Source: JAFMDF01 sp039024375
GTDB lineage: Bacteria > Bacteroidota > Bacteroidia > Chitinophagales > Saprospiraceae
Direction: 5' to 3'
Length of the DNA stretch: 13,124 nucleotides
NCBI GenBank assembly: GCA_039024375.1
Contig: JBCCQK010000205.1
Coordinates: 1-13,124 of the forward strand
Below are positions 5,732 to 13,124 of the stretch, piece by piece. Both the position numbers and the translations under genes were made by a program. Every line of letters begins with the position of its first letter. The first letter of the stretch is position 1. Below the pieces are notes generated by a model, which did not search any database, was not told the DNA's origin, and worked only from the letters and a program-made list of their open reading frames with translations.

Positions 5732-6722
5732 TGTCAATATCCGAACTCAGCTATCTGCCATTATTCAGCAGATAAACATTACAACCGAAGGTGCATTATC
5801 CGTCAATGGGATTCCGCAAAACAACCACTATTCGCCCGAAGCGGACGTGGACGTACAATTACAGCGAAACTTACAAAATACGCTCTACAGCTTATTTTAC
5901 ACTCAATCTTCATCGGCAGTGCCTCCAAAAGAAGATTTGAACCATCCAGATTTTCTAAATTATCTACAACGAGCGAATACTTCCGTGCAAGGATTCAACG
6001 AAGGATGGCAGGTAGAAGAAATAGGACACGATGGAAATATTTTAGTAAAAAAAGGGGCGAGCAAACGCTACACTTATGCTGGTGATTTCTTGAGAGCACA
6101 ATTTGGTCAGGGAAAACTACAACAAGGAGAAAACATAAAGTTACACCAACATAAAGAGTTTGTATCTCCTCAAGATAATGGGTTTTACTTTGTGTTTGGA
6201 CAGACGCTTGCTGACCAAAACAACAGTTCTTTGGTGCGTTTTTATTTTAACCTGAACCCCCAAAAAGTAGTAGCGTTCGTCGAACTATTGACCCAACTAC
6301 TCAATGATTGGGCAATTCCCTTTCAGTTCAAATGCTTACAGTCAATAAGGGCCTATCCGAGAGCAGATTCGGGGGTCTTATATTTAGATAAACGGTACTT
6401 TCAGATAGCAAGTACGCTGCTTCAAAAACGGTACTCGACCTTTAGTTCCTACTTGAATGAGGCGATTCCGCTGTTTTCTAAACGCATAGCAAGCGGTATC
6501 GGCTTTGCGGAAAATCCGTTTGATACTAACGATAGTTTTGGCACCAACCGTTGTAAGGTGATTGCACAGGGATTAGTCGAAGCGTGGCGACAACAACTAC
6601 CCAAAACTGAATGGTTAACAATAATTCTACAATTAATTGAGCGCAATTTTTTAGATGTAAATCAAATACACCTTAATCCAAATTCCAAATACCCCTACTA
6701 TTTCCCTAACTTTGAAAATTAA
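5715..6722 (+). CDS. HopA1-family protein, putative phospho-Ser/Thr lyase
   Basis: A 335-residue protein with the hallmarks of the 'T3SS effector HopA1 family': GFYFVFGQ (156-163), VRFYFNLNP (174-182), PFQFKCL (202-208), an arginine/aspartate patch at YPRAD (214-218), VLYLDKR (221-227), GIGFAENP (261-268) and SFGTNRC (274-280). The name comes from a plant-pathogen effector, but nothing here suggests type III secretion. Family members in thioviridamide-like and class V lanthipeptide clusters pair with an APH kinase and are thought to eliminate phosphate to give dehydroamino acids. The frame is open to 5679; ATG 5715 (or 5724) is preferred, overlapping the kinase end by 17 (or 8) bases. That overlap implies coupled translation and a shared complex. 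The family call is strong; the lyase role is by analogy. Confidence 0.85.
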   Translation: MQSMPNVNIRTQLSAIIQQINITTEGALSVNGIPQNNHYSPEADVDVQLQRNLQNTLYSLFYTQSSSAVPPKEDLNHPDFLNYLQRANTSVQGFNEGWQVEEIGHDGNILVKKGASKRYTYAGDFLRAQFGQGKLQQGENIKLHQHKEFVSPQDNGFYFVFGQTLADQNNSSLVRFYFNLNPQKVVAFVELLTQLLNDWAIPFQFKCLQSIRAYPRADSGVLYLDKRYFQIASTLLQKRYSTFSSYLNEAIPLFSKRIASGIGFAENPFDTNDSFGTNRCKVIAQGLVEAWRQQLPKTEWLTIILQLIERNFLDVNQIHLNPNSKYPYYFPNFEN

Positions 6723-6728
6723 GTATAA

Positions 6729-7955
6729 ATGCACAACGAATATCTAAAAACAGCAGTTCGCTTAGGCAATCAAATCTGCCGAGAAGCCCTTCGTCATGAA
6801 GGACGTGCAAATTGGATAGCCACTACGTCTGAACCTGGTCACAAATACCCTAAGCCCTACTACAAAGCCTTGCAAGGCGACTGGTATAGTGGTACTTCGG
6901 GAATCGCCTTTTTCTTAGCCAACCTTTACATTGTTAGCCAAGAAGAAATACACAAAGAAATTGCCATCGAATCCATTCAACAAGCGTTGTCGGTAAAAGA
7001 CAAAGTTGAATTTGGTCAACTCGGTTTCCATTCTGGACGGACAGGGATTGCGTTTTCGGCAATAAAGGTGGGCGAATTATTACAGCAGCCAGCATTTATT
7101 GAAGAAGGGTTGACCATTTTGAAGCAACTGAATCGTTTACCTAAAGAAAAATATACATTGGACATCATTGACGGTTGTGCGGGTGCTATTCCAGCTATCT
7201 TGAATGTTATAAAAAAATATCCGTCCCAAGAACTGGAAACGCTACTTAAAAAAATGGGAACGTTTTTGATGGAATCCGTTCAACCCGAAAAAAGCGGATG
7301 TTCTTGGAATACCATGCCACAGGGCACATCTGGTAATTTGACTGGGTATGCTCACGGTGCATCTGGTATCGCATTAGCTTTATTAGAATTGGGTACGTAT
7401 TGGCAAGACAAAACGTACCTAAAAATGGCAAGTCTGGGTTTTGCTTATGAGGATAGTCTTTTTAACCAACAACAACAGAATTGGCCCGACCTTAGAAAAA
7501 TCGATGGGATAGAGTCATCAGAAAAAGAAGTATGTGGTTGTGCTTGGTGTCACGGTGCGCCGGGTATTGGGCTTGCCAGATTACGTGCTTATCAGCTAAC
7601 GCAGAAAAACATTTATTGGCAGCAAGCCGCTACGGCAATAAAGACAACGGAACAGAAGCTAAACTTAACACATTTAGGTAATTTTTCTTTATGCCACGGC
7701 GTTTTGGGCAATGCCGAACTGCTATTATACGCTAATGAAATTCGCCCCAAAAGTACATACATCGAAAAAGCAGTATCAGTTGGTAAGCTGTTGACAAAAA
7801 ATTACGAGCAAAAACATATCCCCATTCCTAACGGGACGCAGACCAACTATTTTTCTCCCGACATGATGTTGGGTTTGTCGGGTATGGGGTACTACTTTCT
7901 AAGGCTGTTGGATGCAAAACAGTTTCCTTCTGTGCTGTTGATTTCACCTAATTAG
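6729..7955 (+). CDS. LanC/LanM-like zinc-dependent lanthionine cyclase
   Basis: A 408-residue stand-alone cyclase of the LanC fold, expected to add Cys thiols to dehydroamino acids and so close lanthionine rings. Visible barrel signatures are GDWYSGTSGIAFFLA (50-64), GFHSGRTGIAFSA (99-111), DIIDGCAGAIPA (145-156) and GYAHGASGIALALLE (206-220), with H209 matching the catalytic His. The zinc site is WCHGAPGIGLARL (273-285, C274) and SLCHGVLGN (320-328, C322/H323), and it is complete. WCHGAPGI and LCHG.LGN look more like the C-terminal domain of LanM enzymes than nisin-type LanC, yet there is no dehydratase domain. The gene starts six bases after the HopA1 stop, so the three enzymes form one operon that can supply kinase, lyase and cyclase steps as separate proteins. 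Confidence 0.9.
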   Translation: MHNEYLKTAVRLGNQICREALRHEGRANWIATTSEPGHKYPKPYYKALQGDWYSGTSGIAFFLANLYIVSQEEIHKEIAIESIQQALSVKDKVEFGQLGFHSGRTGIAFSAIKVGELLQQPAFIEEGLTILKQLNRLPKEKYTLDIIDGCAGAIPAILNVIKKYPSQELETLLKKMGTFLMESVQPEKSGCSWNTMPQGTSGNLTGYAHGASGIALALLELGTYWQDKTYLKMASLGFAYEDSLFNQQQQNWPDLRKIDGIESSEKEVCGCAWCHGAPGIGLARLRAYQLTQKNIYWQQAATAIKTTEQKLNLTHLGNFSLCHGVLGNAELLLYANEIRPKSTYIEKAVSVGKLLTKNYEQKHIPIPNGTQTNYFSPDMMLGLSGMGYYFLRLLDAKQFPSVLLISPN

Positions 7956-7993
7956 CGACCATATATTTATAGATAAGGGAGTTCGCAAAAAAT

Positions 7994-8055
7994 AACCTAC
8001 GCATCTTTCTAAAAATTTGAATTTTCTACGAAATCTTGCGTAGTTTATTTATTTC
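7994..8055 (+). terminator. Terminator-like structure after the cyclase gene
   Basis: CTACGCA (7997-8003) and TGCGTAG (8037-8043) are perfect inverted copies; a nested alternative CTACG (8026-8030) with CGTAG (8039-8043) shares the right arm. The right arm is followed by the T-rich stretch TTTATTTATTT (8044-8054). Placed between the cyclase stop and the next promoter, it plausibly ends the biosynthetic operon. The long loop or short stem makes it weaker than the terminator at 4558-4587. Confidence 0.5.
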
Positions 8056-8097
8056 CTCATCCCTAAAGAATCTGTTTTAAATAAATACATTAAAGCA

Positions 8098-8129
8098 TTG
8101 CAAAAATAACAATATAAAGTTTATATTTG
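8098..8129 (+). promoter_or_regulatory. Bacteroidota promoter for the protease / two-component operon
   Basis: TTG (8098-8100) and a perfect -7 box TATATTTG (8122-8129, consensus TAnnTTTG) are separated by 21 bases. Transcription would begin about 8136, leaving a leader of about 27 bases to the ATG at 8163. The -7 box overlaps the farthest in-frame TTG start (8127), which rules that start out. This separates the protease unit from the biosynthetic operon. Confidence 0.7.
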
Positions 8130-8162
8130 GTTGTCATAATAATAACCACAAATACTAAAAAA

Positions 8163-9323
8163 ATGAATCAAACTAATCAGCTAAAATTAAAAACTCACTA
8201 CAAACTTTTTTTTGAAACGGACAACGATAACGAACGGCTAGAAGCCTATTGTGACATTGGGAGGTTGTTGGCATCGAATAGGCCTAACGTTGCCAATAAA
8301 AAGGATGCTACTCCGATGGATACCGATGACCGAGAAGAAATTGAAACTGTTCTCGAAGCCTTGAAACGAGAGCATTCCTCCAGACAATCTTCTAGTCCAG
8401 CCTCCGAGAAATTCATTGACCAGCTTCGGCAAAATTCAAGCAATGTCGTACTTGTTGTTTTAGAAAAACATGTACACCATTACAATGGTAAAGAGAGTAG
8501 CAAAAAAGTGAGGATTGATTCCGAAAAACTGAGTAATCGAAAAATTAATATCAAAGGAGATGGGAAGAAAATCTGTGGGACTCAAAATTTTGCCGAACAA
8601 CGTTCAGCGTACTGCTTAGGAACGGGCTTTTTTATGGGTGAAAGGGGAAGCGCAATGAATCCACTACGACTCATTACTGCAGCACACGTATTGGTACCTC
8701 CTTTTAACGAATTAAAAAACTTTTCCGAAGAATTGCTATTTGTGAGAAACTTCAAAGTGTCGAGTAAGGGGGGTAATAAAATGACGCATATCATAACTGC
8801 GGATAAAAAAGATATTTATAAACCGACCTTTCAGCATTTCAAAAAGGGGGAATCATTAAAATATGAACTAACCAGTACGGGAGCAGATTGGGCTTCTTTA
8901 GAAGTAGAAGGCGCCTACGGTAATGACTTACCCGATGCTGGCTTGGTGATAAATAGTAACCCAACAATGATAACCAAAGGACAGGGCGTTTACTGCTTGG
9001 GACACGGCTTGGGTTTGCCACTAAAAATGGTCTATAATGGGAAAATATCCAAAGGTGTAAATGTTAATGGAGATTTCTTTGAGTGCAACTTGGACTTATT
9101 TTCTGGTAATTCAGGTTCTCCCATTTTTGATTGTTGCACCCATCAAGTAATCGGGATGCTAGTAAGAGGAGAAGAAGAGTTCTTGTTGGATGGTAAATGT
9201 ATTAAATTGGTAACAGAAAATGGTGCAAAAAGAAAGAAAACGAAGGCCGATAGCGCAGTAGAAGAATACGGTGAAGAATGTCAAACGGTAACGCCTTTTG
9301 CGCCTCCTGCTTTGTTAGCCTAA
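8163..9323 (+). CDS. Trypsin-like serine protease, no signal peptide
   Basis: A 386-residue chymotrypsin-fold protease. The N-terminal 90 residues are charged and mostly helical (LKLKTHYKLFFETDNDNERL, then a Ser-rich linker at 72-82). The peptidase domain follows: GTGFFMG (153-159), LITAAHVL (170-177, catalytic H175), GADWASLEV (240-248, D242) and LFSGNSGSPIF (312-322, S317). The triad appears complete. The C-terminus has a basic KRKK patch and an acidic stretch. No signal peptide or membrane segment is seen, so it should act in the cytoplasm. The N-terminal part may be a small helical adaptor, as on proteases in bacterial conflict operons, but I cannot name it. It may cut the leader of the neighbouring precursor, or be the effector of a unit sensed by the downstream kinase. 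Both are inference. Confidence 0.85.
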   Translation: MNQTNQLKLKTHYKLFFETDNDNERLEAYCDIGRLLASNRPNVANKKDATPMDTDDREEIETVLEALKREHSSRQSSSPASEKFIDQLRQNSSNVVLVVLEKHVHHYNGKESSKKVRIDSEKLSNRKINIKGDGKKICGTQNFAEQRSAYCLGTGFFMGERGSAMNPLRLITAAHVLVPPFNELKNFSEELLFVRNFKVSSKGGNKMTHIITADKKDIYKPTFQHFKKGESLKYELTSTGADWASLEVEGAYGNDLPDAGLVINSNPTMITKGQGVYCLGHGLGLPLKMVYNGKISKGVNVNGDFFECNLDLFSGNSGSPIFDCCTHQVIGMLVRGEEEFLLDGKCIKLVTENGAKRKKTKADSAVEEYGEECQTVTPFAPPALLA

Positions 9324-9367
9324 ACGTTTTAGGTACTATTTTTTAAAAATCAAAAACGACAAAAATT

Positions 9368-10027
9368 ATGGAACGACATATCAATTTTGCCCCTTATACT
9401 TTTATGGAAAAACACGGTGATAGCCATCATTTGTTTATAGCTGTTCCTTTAGTGAATACCAACAAAAAAGTACAGCCCTTTAGGAAAAGTAAAACGGGAA
9501 GGATTCACGTATTCGAATACAAAATACTGGATGCAGACGAAGAAGAAGCCACAAAAGACGTCTTTTTTACTACGGAAGAAATCAATGACTCACTGATGGA
9601 AGATATTCAATCTTCGGTTGAGGTGCGCATATTATTCGACGGTGAGAACTACGGTTATTATCAACGTACTTTGCTGATGAGTGATTACTCCACACCAACC
9701 CAAAAGCCCTCTATGGTTTCAAGAGATGGTTCAGTAAAAAATGTACCCTATATTTATGTGGCAGGGTCTAAAAGCATTGTTCCGTATAATAGAAACGAAT
9801 TAACAGTTTTCGTTCTTCAAGCTTCTGTAAGTGGTGCAATCCTAAAGGGTAAGCAAGTTTTTGAAAGAGGTACATTAAGTCCAATTTTAGAAAAAATGGA
9901 TATGGATGAGGAATTAAAAACGGAGATTAACGGTAATCAAATAAAAATCTACAATTATCCAAAAACTGGAGTTATAAGACCTAAACCCGCTTCTTCGCAA
10001 CCAAGTATCTTTGTAAAATTAGATTAA
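9368..10027 (+). CDS. Unidentified 219-residue protein in the protease / two-component operon
   Basis: I do not recognise a family. The protein is soluble, mixed alpha/beta and rich in charged residues, with no signal peptide or membrane segment. Distinct parts are an N-terminal HINFAPYTFMEKHGDSHHLFIAVPLV, an acidic patch DADEEEA followed by VFFTTEEINDSLMEDIQSSVEV, a RILFDGENYGYYQRTLLM segment, and a Pro/Ser-rich C-terminus. The Met at 9368 is in an A-rich context (AAAAATTATGG), 44 bases after the protease stop. Its TAA shares a base with the ATG of the kinase (TAATG at 10025-10029), which implies translational coupling. Position suggests a partner, substrate or inhibitor of the protease or a link to the sensor kinase. 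Confidence 0.8.
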   Translation: MERHINFAPYTFMEKHGDSHHLFIAVPLVNTNKKVQPFRKSKTGRIHVFEYKILDADEEEATKDVFFTTEEINDSLMEDIQSSVEVRILFDGENYGYYQRTLLMSDYSTPTQKPSMVSRDGSVKNVPYIYVAGSKSIVPYNRNELTVFVLQASVSGAILKGKQVFERGTLSPILEKMDMDEELKTEINGNQIKIYNYPKTGVIRPKPASSQPSIFVKLD

Positions 10028-11985
10028 TGGCTAAATACACGAACAAAATAGCGTATTACAAGCTAATAGTGACCCTTTTTTTGTGCACTGGTTATTACAT
10101 GTTATTTGATGGTGTTGCTCAAAATTGTGAAGTGCTAAGGGTGCAATTAGATACAGCTTGGTCGCTTAAGAATAAAGATTATACCAAGTCCTTAAATATA
10201 ATTTTGAAAGTTATACCTACGGCTAAAAATGATAACTGTCTAGCCGTAGAAGGAAAAGCTTATAACCATTGGGGGGTATTGTTACAGGAACAAGGGAACT
10301 ACCAAGAAGCCGTTAAAAAGCTGTCTATGGCACTTGATATTCGCAGTAAATTAGGAGACAGTGTTGGTGTTGCCAGTGTGTTGAATAATCTGACCTTTTC
10401 AGAATTGGGTCAGGGAAATCAAGAGAAAGCGATTAGATATTGTATCAAAGCTATAACAATTCTCGAAAAGAAAGGAATAACTGAGAATTTAGGACATAAT
10501 TACTTAAGCCTATCTGGTATCTACGAAAAAAATATGGACAAAGATGAGGCCATAAAATATAACCAAAAAGCACTGGCTATATTCAAAGAACAGAAGGATT
10601 TGCAAAACGAAGGAAACGCACAGTATCAGTTAGCTAACATTTATTTTGTTTTTAAAGACTTTCTTAAAGCATCATTGGAGTTTGAAGCCACACAACGGAT
10701 ATTTGAGCAGGTGAATGATATCATTGGGATTGGTATGTGTTTGGATGCTTTAGGTGCAATTGCTACCGAGACTGGAGATTTTGAACAAGCCATTGCTTAC
10801 TTAGAGGAAGCTAATAAAGTTTATATTTCAGCAAATGACACCTTGGGATTACTGTACAATCATTTGAATATTAGCGAATTATTATACAAAAAAAAGGCAT
10901 ACCAAAATTCTTTGAGTCACTGTTTGATTGCACAATCGTATTTAAAAAGATTTGGTGGATTGAGAGAGGAAATGCTCGTGACCGAATTTTTGGGTAATAA
11001 TTATACGGCACTCGAAGATTTTGAAAATGCTTTTTCGTACAAAGAAAAAGAACTAGCATTGAGAGATAGTCTTTTTAACATCGAGAAGGCTAAAGAAATT
11101 GTCGATATACAAACCAAATATGATACGGAAAAGTTGAAACGCCAAAATGCAGAGCAAGCACTAGAAAACAAAGAAAGGACGTTCCAACGCAATTCCTTAA
11201 TAGGTATTTCTATTCTCTTGTTGACTGGCATTTTGGGAGCTATTACCTACTTTAGAAAACGACAAAAAGCACTTAGAATAATTAATAGTCAACAAAAGGA
11301 ACTACACAAGAGTGAGATTGACGAAATCTTGAATGACCAAGAAATCAAGTTTATCGCCGCTAGATTGGAAGGTAGAGAACAAGAACGAGAAAATTTTTAT
11401 GAAGAATTGCATCATAATATTTCCAATCAACTGGTAACGGTAAAATGGAAAGTACAAGATGTATTGGAAAATCTCGGTGATAATCCGTTGTTACCCACTT
11501 TGAGTGCTGCCAGTAATATGCTGAACCGAACCTACAATGAAATTCGGGCGCTTTTGGAACAATTTCGTTCTGGAAATGTGGATAAAATAGGCATCAAGTC
11601 GGCACTAGCGGACTTCTGTCAAACTATCAATAACACCGATAGAATCAAGGTCACTTTTTCCAGTTTTGGAGACTTCACAGACATAAACAGTCAACAAGAA
11701 TTGTGGGTATATCGAGTTTCGCAGGAATTAATCGGGAATGCCCTAAAGTATTCGGAAGCAAAAGAAATTGACGTTTCCTTGAATAGGCATCCCGAACTCA
11801 TTACATTGATTGTATCAGACGATGGTGCTGGGTTTGATAAAAACCAACCCACTAAAGGGACGGGATTGAAAAGTATGCACCGAAAAATTGAAGATATGAA
11901 CGGTACTTTCAAAATTGATAGCGGTGCAAATATAGGTACGACGGTTTTTGTAACTGTTCCCGCAAAGATGAGTGAAAAAATATAA
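10027..11985 (+). CDS. TPR-containing membrane histidine kinase (NarX/DesK-like)
   Basis: A 652-residue sensor kinase. A hydrophobic N-terminal segment (about 11-28) is a signal peptide or anchor. It is followed by about six tetratricopeptide repeats to residue 360, with motifs such as AYNHWGVLLQEQGNYQEAVKK and LGAIATETGDFEQAIAYLEEA. A coiled-coil region comes next, then a transmembrane helix (about 391-409), a second coiled coil, a dimerisation/phosphoacceptor box ERENFYEELHHNISNQLV (H462), and an ATPase domain with QELIGNALKYS, SDDGAGFD and GTGLKSMHRKI. The TPRs are probably periplasmic and the kinase cytoplasmic. The position usually Asp after the phospho-His is His463 here, unusual for the HisKA_3 type. 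The start overlaps the previous stop by one base. Its partner is the response regulator 22 bases downstream. Confidence 0.9.
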   Translation: MAKYTNKIAYYKLIVTLFLCTGYYMLFDGVAQNCEVLRVQLDTAWSLKNKDYTKSLNIILKVIPTAKNDNCLAVEGKAYNHWGVLLQEQGNYQEAVKKLSMALDIRSKLGDSVGVASVLNNLTFSELGQGNQEKAIRYCIKAITILEKKGITENLGHNYLSLSGIYEKNMDKDEAIKYNQKALAIFKEQKDLQNEGNAQYQLANIYFVFKDFLKASLEFEATQRIFEQVNDIIGIGMCLDALGAIATETGDFEQAIAYLEEANKVYISANDTLGLLYNHLNISELLYKKKAYQNSLSHCLIAQSYLKRFGGLREEMLVTEFLGNNYTALEDFENAFSYKEKELALRDSLFNIEKAKEIVDIQTKYDTEKLKRQNAEQALENKERTFQRNSLIGISILLLTGILGAITYFRKRQKALRIINSQQKELHKSEIDEILNDQEIKFIAARLEGREQERENFYEELHHNISNQLVTVKWKVQDVLENLGDNPLLPTLSAASNMLNRTYNEIRALLEQFRSGNVDKIGIKSALADFCQTINNTDRIKVTFSSFGDFTDINSQQELWVYRVSQELIGNALKYSEAKEIDVSLNRHPELITLIVSDDGAGFDKNQPTKGTGLKSMHRKIEDMNGTFKIDSGANIGTTVFVTVPAKMSEKI

Positions 11986-12007
11986 GAAATTAATAAAATT
12001 GACGCAG

Positions 12008-12640
12008 ATGAAGCAAGTAATAAACGTAATAATTGTTGATGATTTCAAAATAATAACGGAAGGAGTAGCAGAAATGATTAACGAGGATGAGGAAATCAAA
12101 GTAATAGGCAAGGCGGATAATCGAACAAAACTTTTCCATCATTTGAAAAATCAAAAGCGAGTAGATTTAATTCTAATGGACATAGAAATGCCCAAGCAAA
12201 AATTTGTAGGTATAGAGATGACCAAGGAAGTAAAACAACTGTATCCAAACGTGAAGGTCATCATTCTGACGCAGCACAATAAAGAAGGAATGCTCAATTT
12301 TGCGTTACAAAATGGGGCAGATGGTTTCTTACTTAAAAGTAACGCTACTAAGTATTATTTGACAAAAGCTATTAGGTCAGTAGCCCATAAAAATTTATTA
12401 ATCATCGACCCCGAAGTAAAAAAAGGAGTTGTACCAGCTCCTTCTATTCTAAGCAAAAGAGAAAAACAGGTGGCTTGTTTACTAGTCGATGGATTCAACG
12501 AACGGCAAATATCCAAACAACTCGGTTTGGCCTATTATACCGTTAGAAGTTATACCAAAGAAATCCGGAATAAACTTGCAGTAACCAAAAATTCGCTTAT
12601 TGTAAAGTACGCCGTTGAACATAAAATATGCATCTCCTAA
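12008..12640 (+). CDS. LuxR/NarL-type response regulator
   Basis: A 210-residue two-component regulator. The receiver domain (1-125) has the acidic pair in VDDFKII (D11/D12), the phospho-acceptor Asp in LILMDIEMP (D58), the switch Thr in VIILTQHN and the conserved Lys in FLLKSNA. The C-terminal GerE/LuxR DNA-binding domain (about 148-210) reads SKREKQVACLLVDGFNERQISKQLGLAYYTVRSYTKEIRNKL and is complete. A GTG at 11972 in the same frame overlaps the kinase end, but the ATG at 12008 starts directly at the receiver domain and is preferred. It is the obvious partner of the upstream kinase. Its targets could include the protease promoter (8098-8129) or the precursor operon; no binding site is proven. 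No clear terminator is seen after it. Confidence 0.9.
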   Translation: MKQVINVIIVDDFKIITEGVAEMINEDEEIKVIGKADNRTKLFHHLKNQKRVDLILMDIEMPKQKFVGIEMTKEVKQLYPNVKVIILTQHNKEGMLNFALQNGADGFLLKSNATKYYLTKAIRSVAHKNLLIIDPEVKKGVVPAPSILSKREKQVACLLVDGFNERQISKQLGLAYYTVRSYTKEIRNKLAVTKNSLIVKYAVEHKICIS

Positions 12641-12699
12641 AGTTAAGGAAATATAATGCATTTGACCGCAAAAATTATAAAAACTAATCTTGTCTCTGA

Positions 12700-13124
12700 A
12701 TACGTAAAGGTTTTACTCCAACGCAAACAAGTTTGAAAGGAGTGCCTGTAAAAACCGATTCTGCTACCTTGGCAAACAACACCCCCAACAGCGTTTCCTC
12801 TAGTCAACAAAGTGTTGCCCCGATGCATACGATGTATATCCATAAGGGAACAGGTCATTTTGGCTTTTATACAGGAGCACCCTCGGCAATTAAAAACCCT
12901 AAAAATCATGTCTATTATATAAACTTGGACGACCCGAAAGAGACCATGCATTATTTGAAAGATGGTGATGTGGAGAAAACGATTTACGAAGCCAGTTTAG
13001 CTGATTTAAGAGATGTCGCAATTGCCACGGGCGCTTTCCCAATTGGGTTAAAAGCCCGTCAATTAAAATTAAAAAACGCTAAAGTTTATCTAGACCGACA
13101 AATTAGAAGACACCTCAATGTCAG
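12700..13124 (+). pseudogene. N-terminally truncated patatin-like phospholipase (runs off the window)
   Basis: The frame is open from a TGA at 12697-12699 to the window end. It shows TSLKGVPV, the block MHTMYIHKGTGHFGFY, then DVAIATGAFPIGLKARQL. TxLxGVP and ATGAFPxGLxxR are segments seen in the middle of Bacteroidota patatin-like proteins. The N-terminal part with the oxyanion hole (GGG) and the nucleophile elbow (GxSxG) should lie upstream, but that DNA is the response regulator gene. No ATG occurs before 12823; TTG or GTG starts at 12733 or 12742 are possible. The protein cannot be a normal patatin hydrolase as it stands. The rest of the gene is outside the window, so a re-purposed short protein is not excluded. 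Confidence 0.6.

Noticed and set aside
5715..6722. Type III secretion effector
   Set aside because: The HopA1 name is historical; the kinase and cyclase neighbours and the Bacteroidota context point to RiPP modification, and no secretion genes or signals are seen.
11972..12007. GTG start extending the response regulator upstream
   Set aside because: The extension overlaps the kinase end, is lysine-rich and unlike a receiver domain; the ATG at 12008 begins exactly where receiver domains begin.
12643..12951. 102-residue minus-strand open frame
   Set aside because: Its sequence looks like a shadow of the patatin-like frame on the plus strand; no start context or family features.
1..13124. tRNA, rRNA, CRISPR array, insertion sequence or transposase
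   Set aside because: I found no cloverleaf, rRNA stretch, spacer array, transposase motif or paired terminal repeats by eye; a tool-based scan was not possible.

Overview
This is a Bacteroidota chromosome fragment. The evidence is AT-rich coding sequence, starts in A-rich context with no strong Shine-Dalgarno sequences, promoters of the TTG/TTTG...TAnnTTTG type, AraC regulators with N-terminal cupin-like domains, and a TPR-type sensor kinase paired with a LuxR-type regulator. The class is uncertain; Saprospiria or Cytophagia is a guess. Every protein gene I accept is on the + strand.

Region 1 (1-3314) is ordinary or decaying accessory sequence. It holds the tail of an unidentified CDS, overlapped by a small four-helix membrane protein. 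An AraC-family regulator, a DUF3291 protein and a second AraC-family regulator follow, the last with two inverted repeats around its likely promoter. At 3045-3314 there is a remnant of a YafY/WYL-type regulator with both ends missing.

Region 2 (about 3538-8055) is the centrepiece and looks like a ribosomally synthesised peptide (RiPP) operon with a split lanthionine synthetase. A 294-residue candidate precursor has a conserved-looking N-terminal domain, a Gly/Pro/Asn-rich linker and a cysteine-rich tail of 9-residue repeats in which nearly every Cys directly follows Thr or Ser. After a perfect intrinsic terminator come an APH-fold kinase, a HopA1-family protein (putative phospho-Ser/Thr lyase) and a stand-alone LanC/LanM-like zinc cyclase. 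This kinase + HopA1 + cyclase set resembles the logic of class V lanthipeptides (LxmK/LxmX/LxmY of lexapeptide, and the APH/HopA1 pair of thioviridamide-type clusters). Here the cyclase has recognisable LanM-like motifs, the host is a Bacteroidota, and the precursor is very large and repetitive. No transporter is visible in the window.

Region 3 (8098-12640) is a second transcription unit with its own good promoter. It encodes a trypsin-like serine protease without a signal peptide, an unidentified 219-residue protein, a TPR/transmembrane histidine kinase and a NarL/LuxR-type response regulator, the last three tightly packed. The protease could mature the neighbouring peptide, or the unit could be an independent stress or conflict module. 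The sequence does not decide between them.

Region 4 (12700-end) is an N-terminally truncated patatin-like phospholipase that runs off the window. With the WYL remnant on the left, broken genes flank regions 2-3, which fits insertion or rearrangement of an accessory block.
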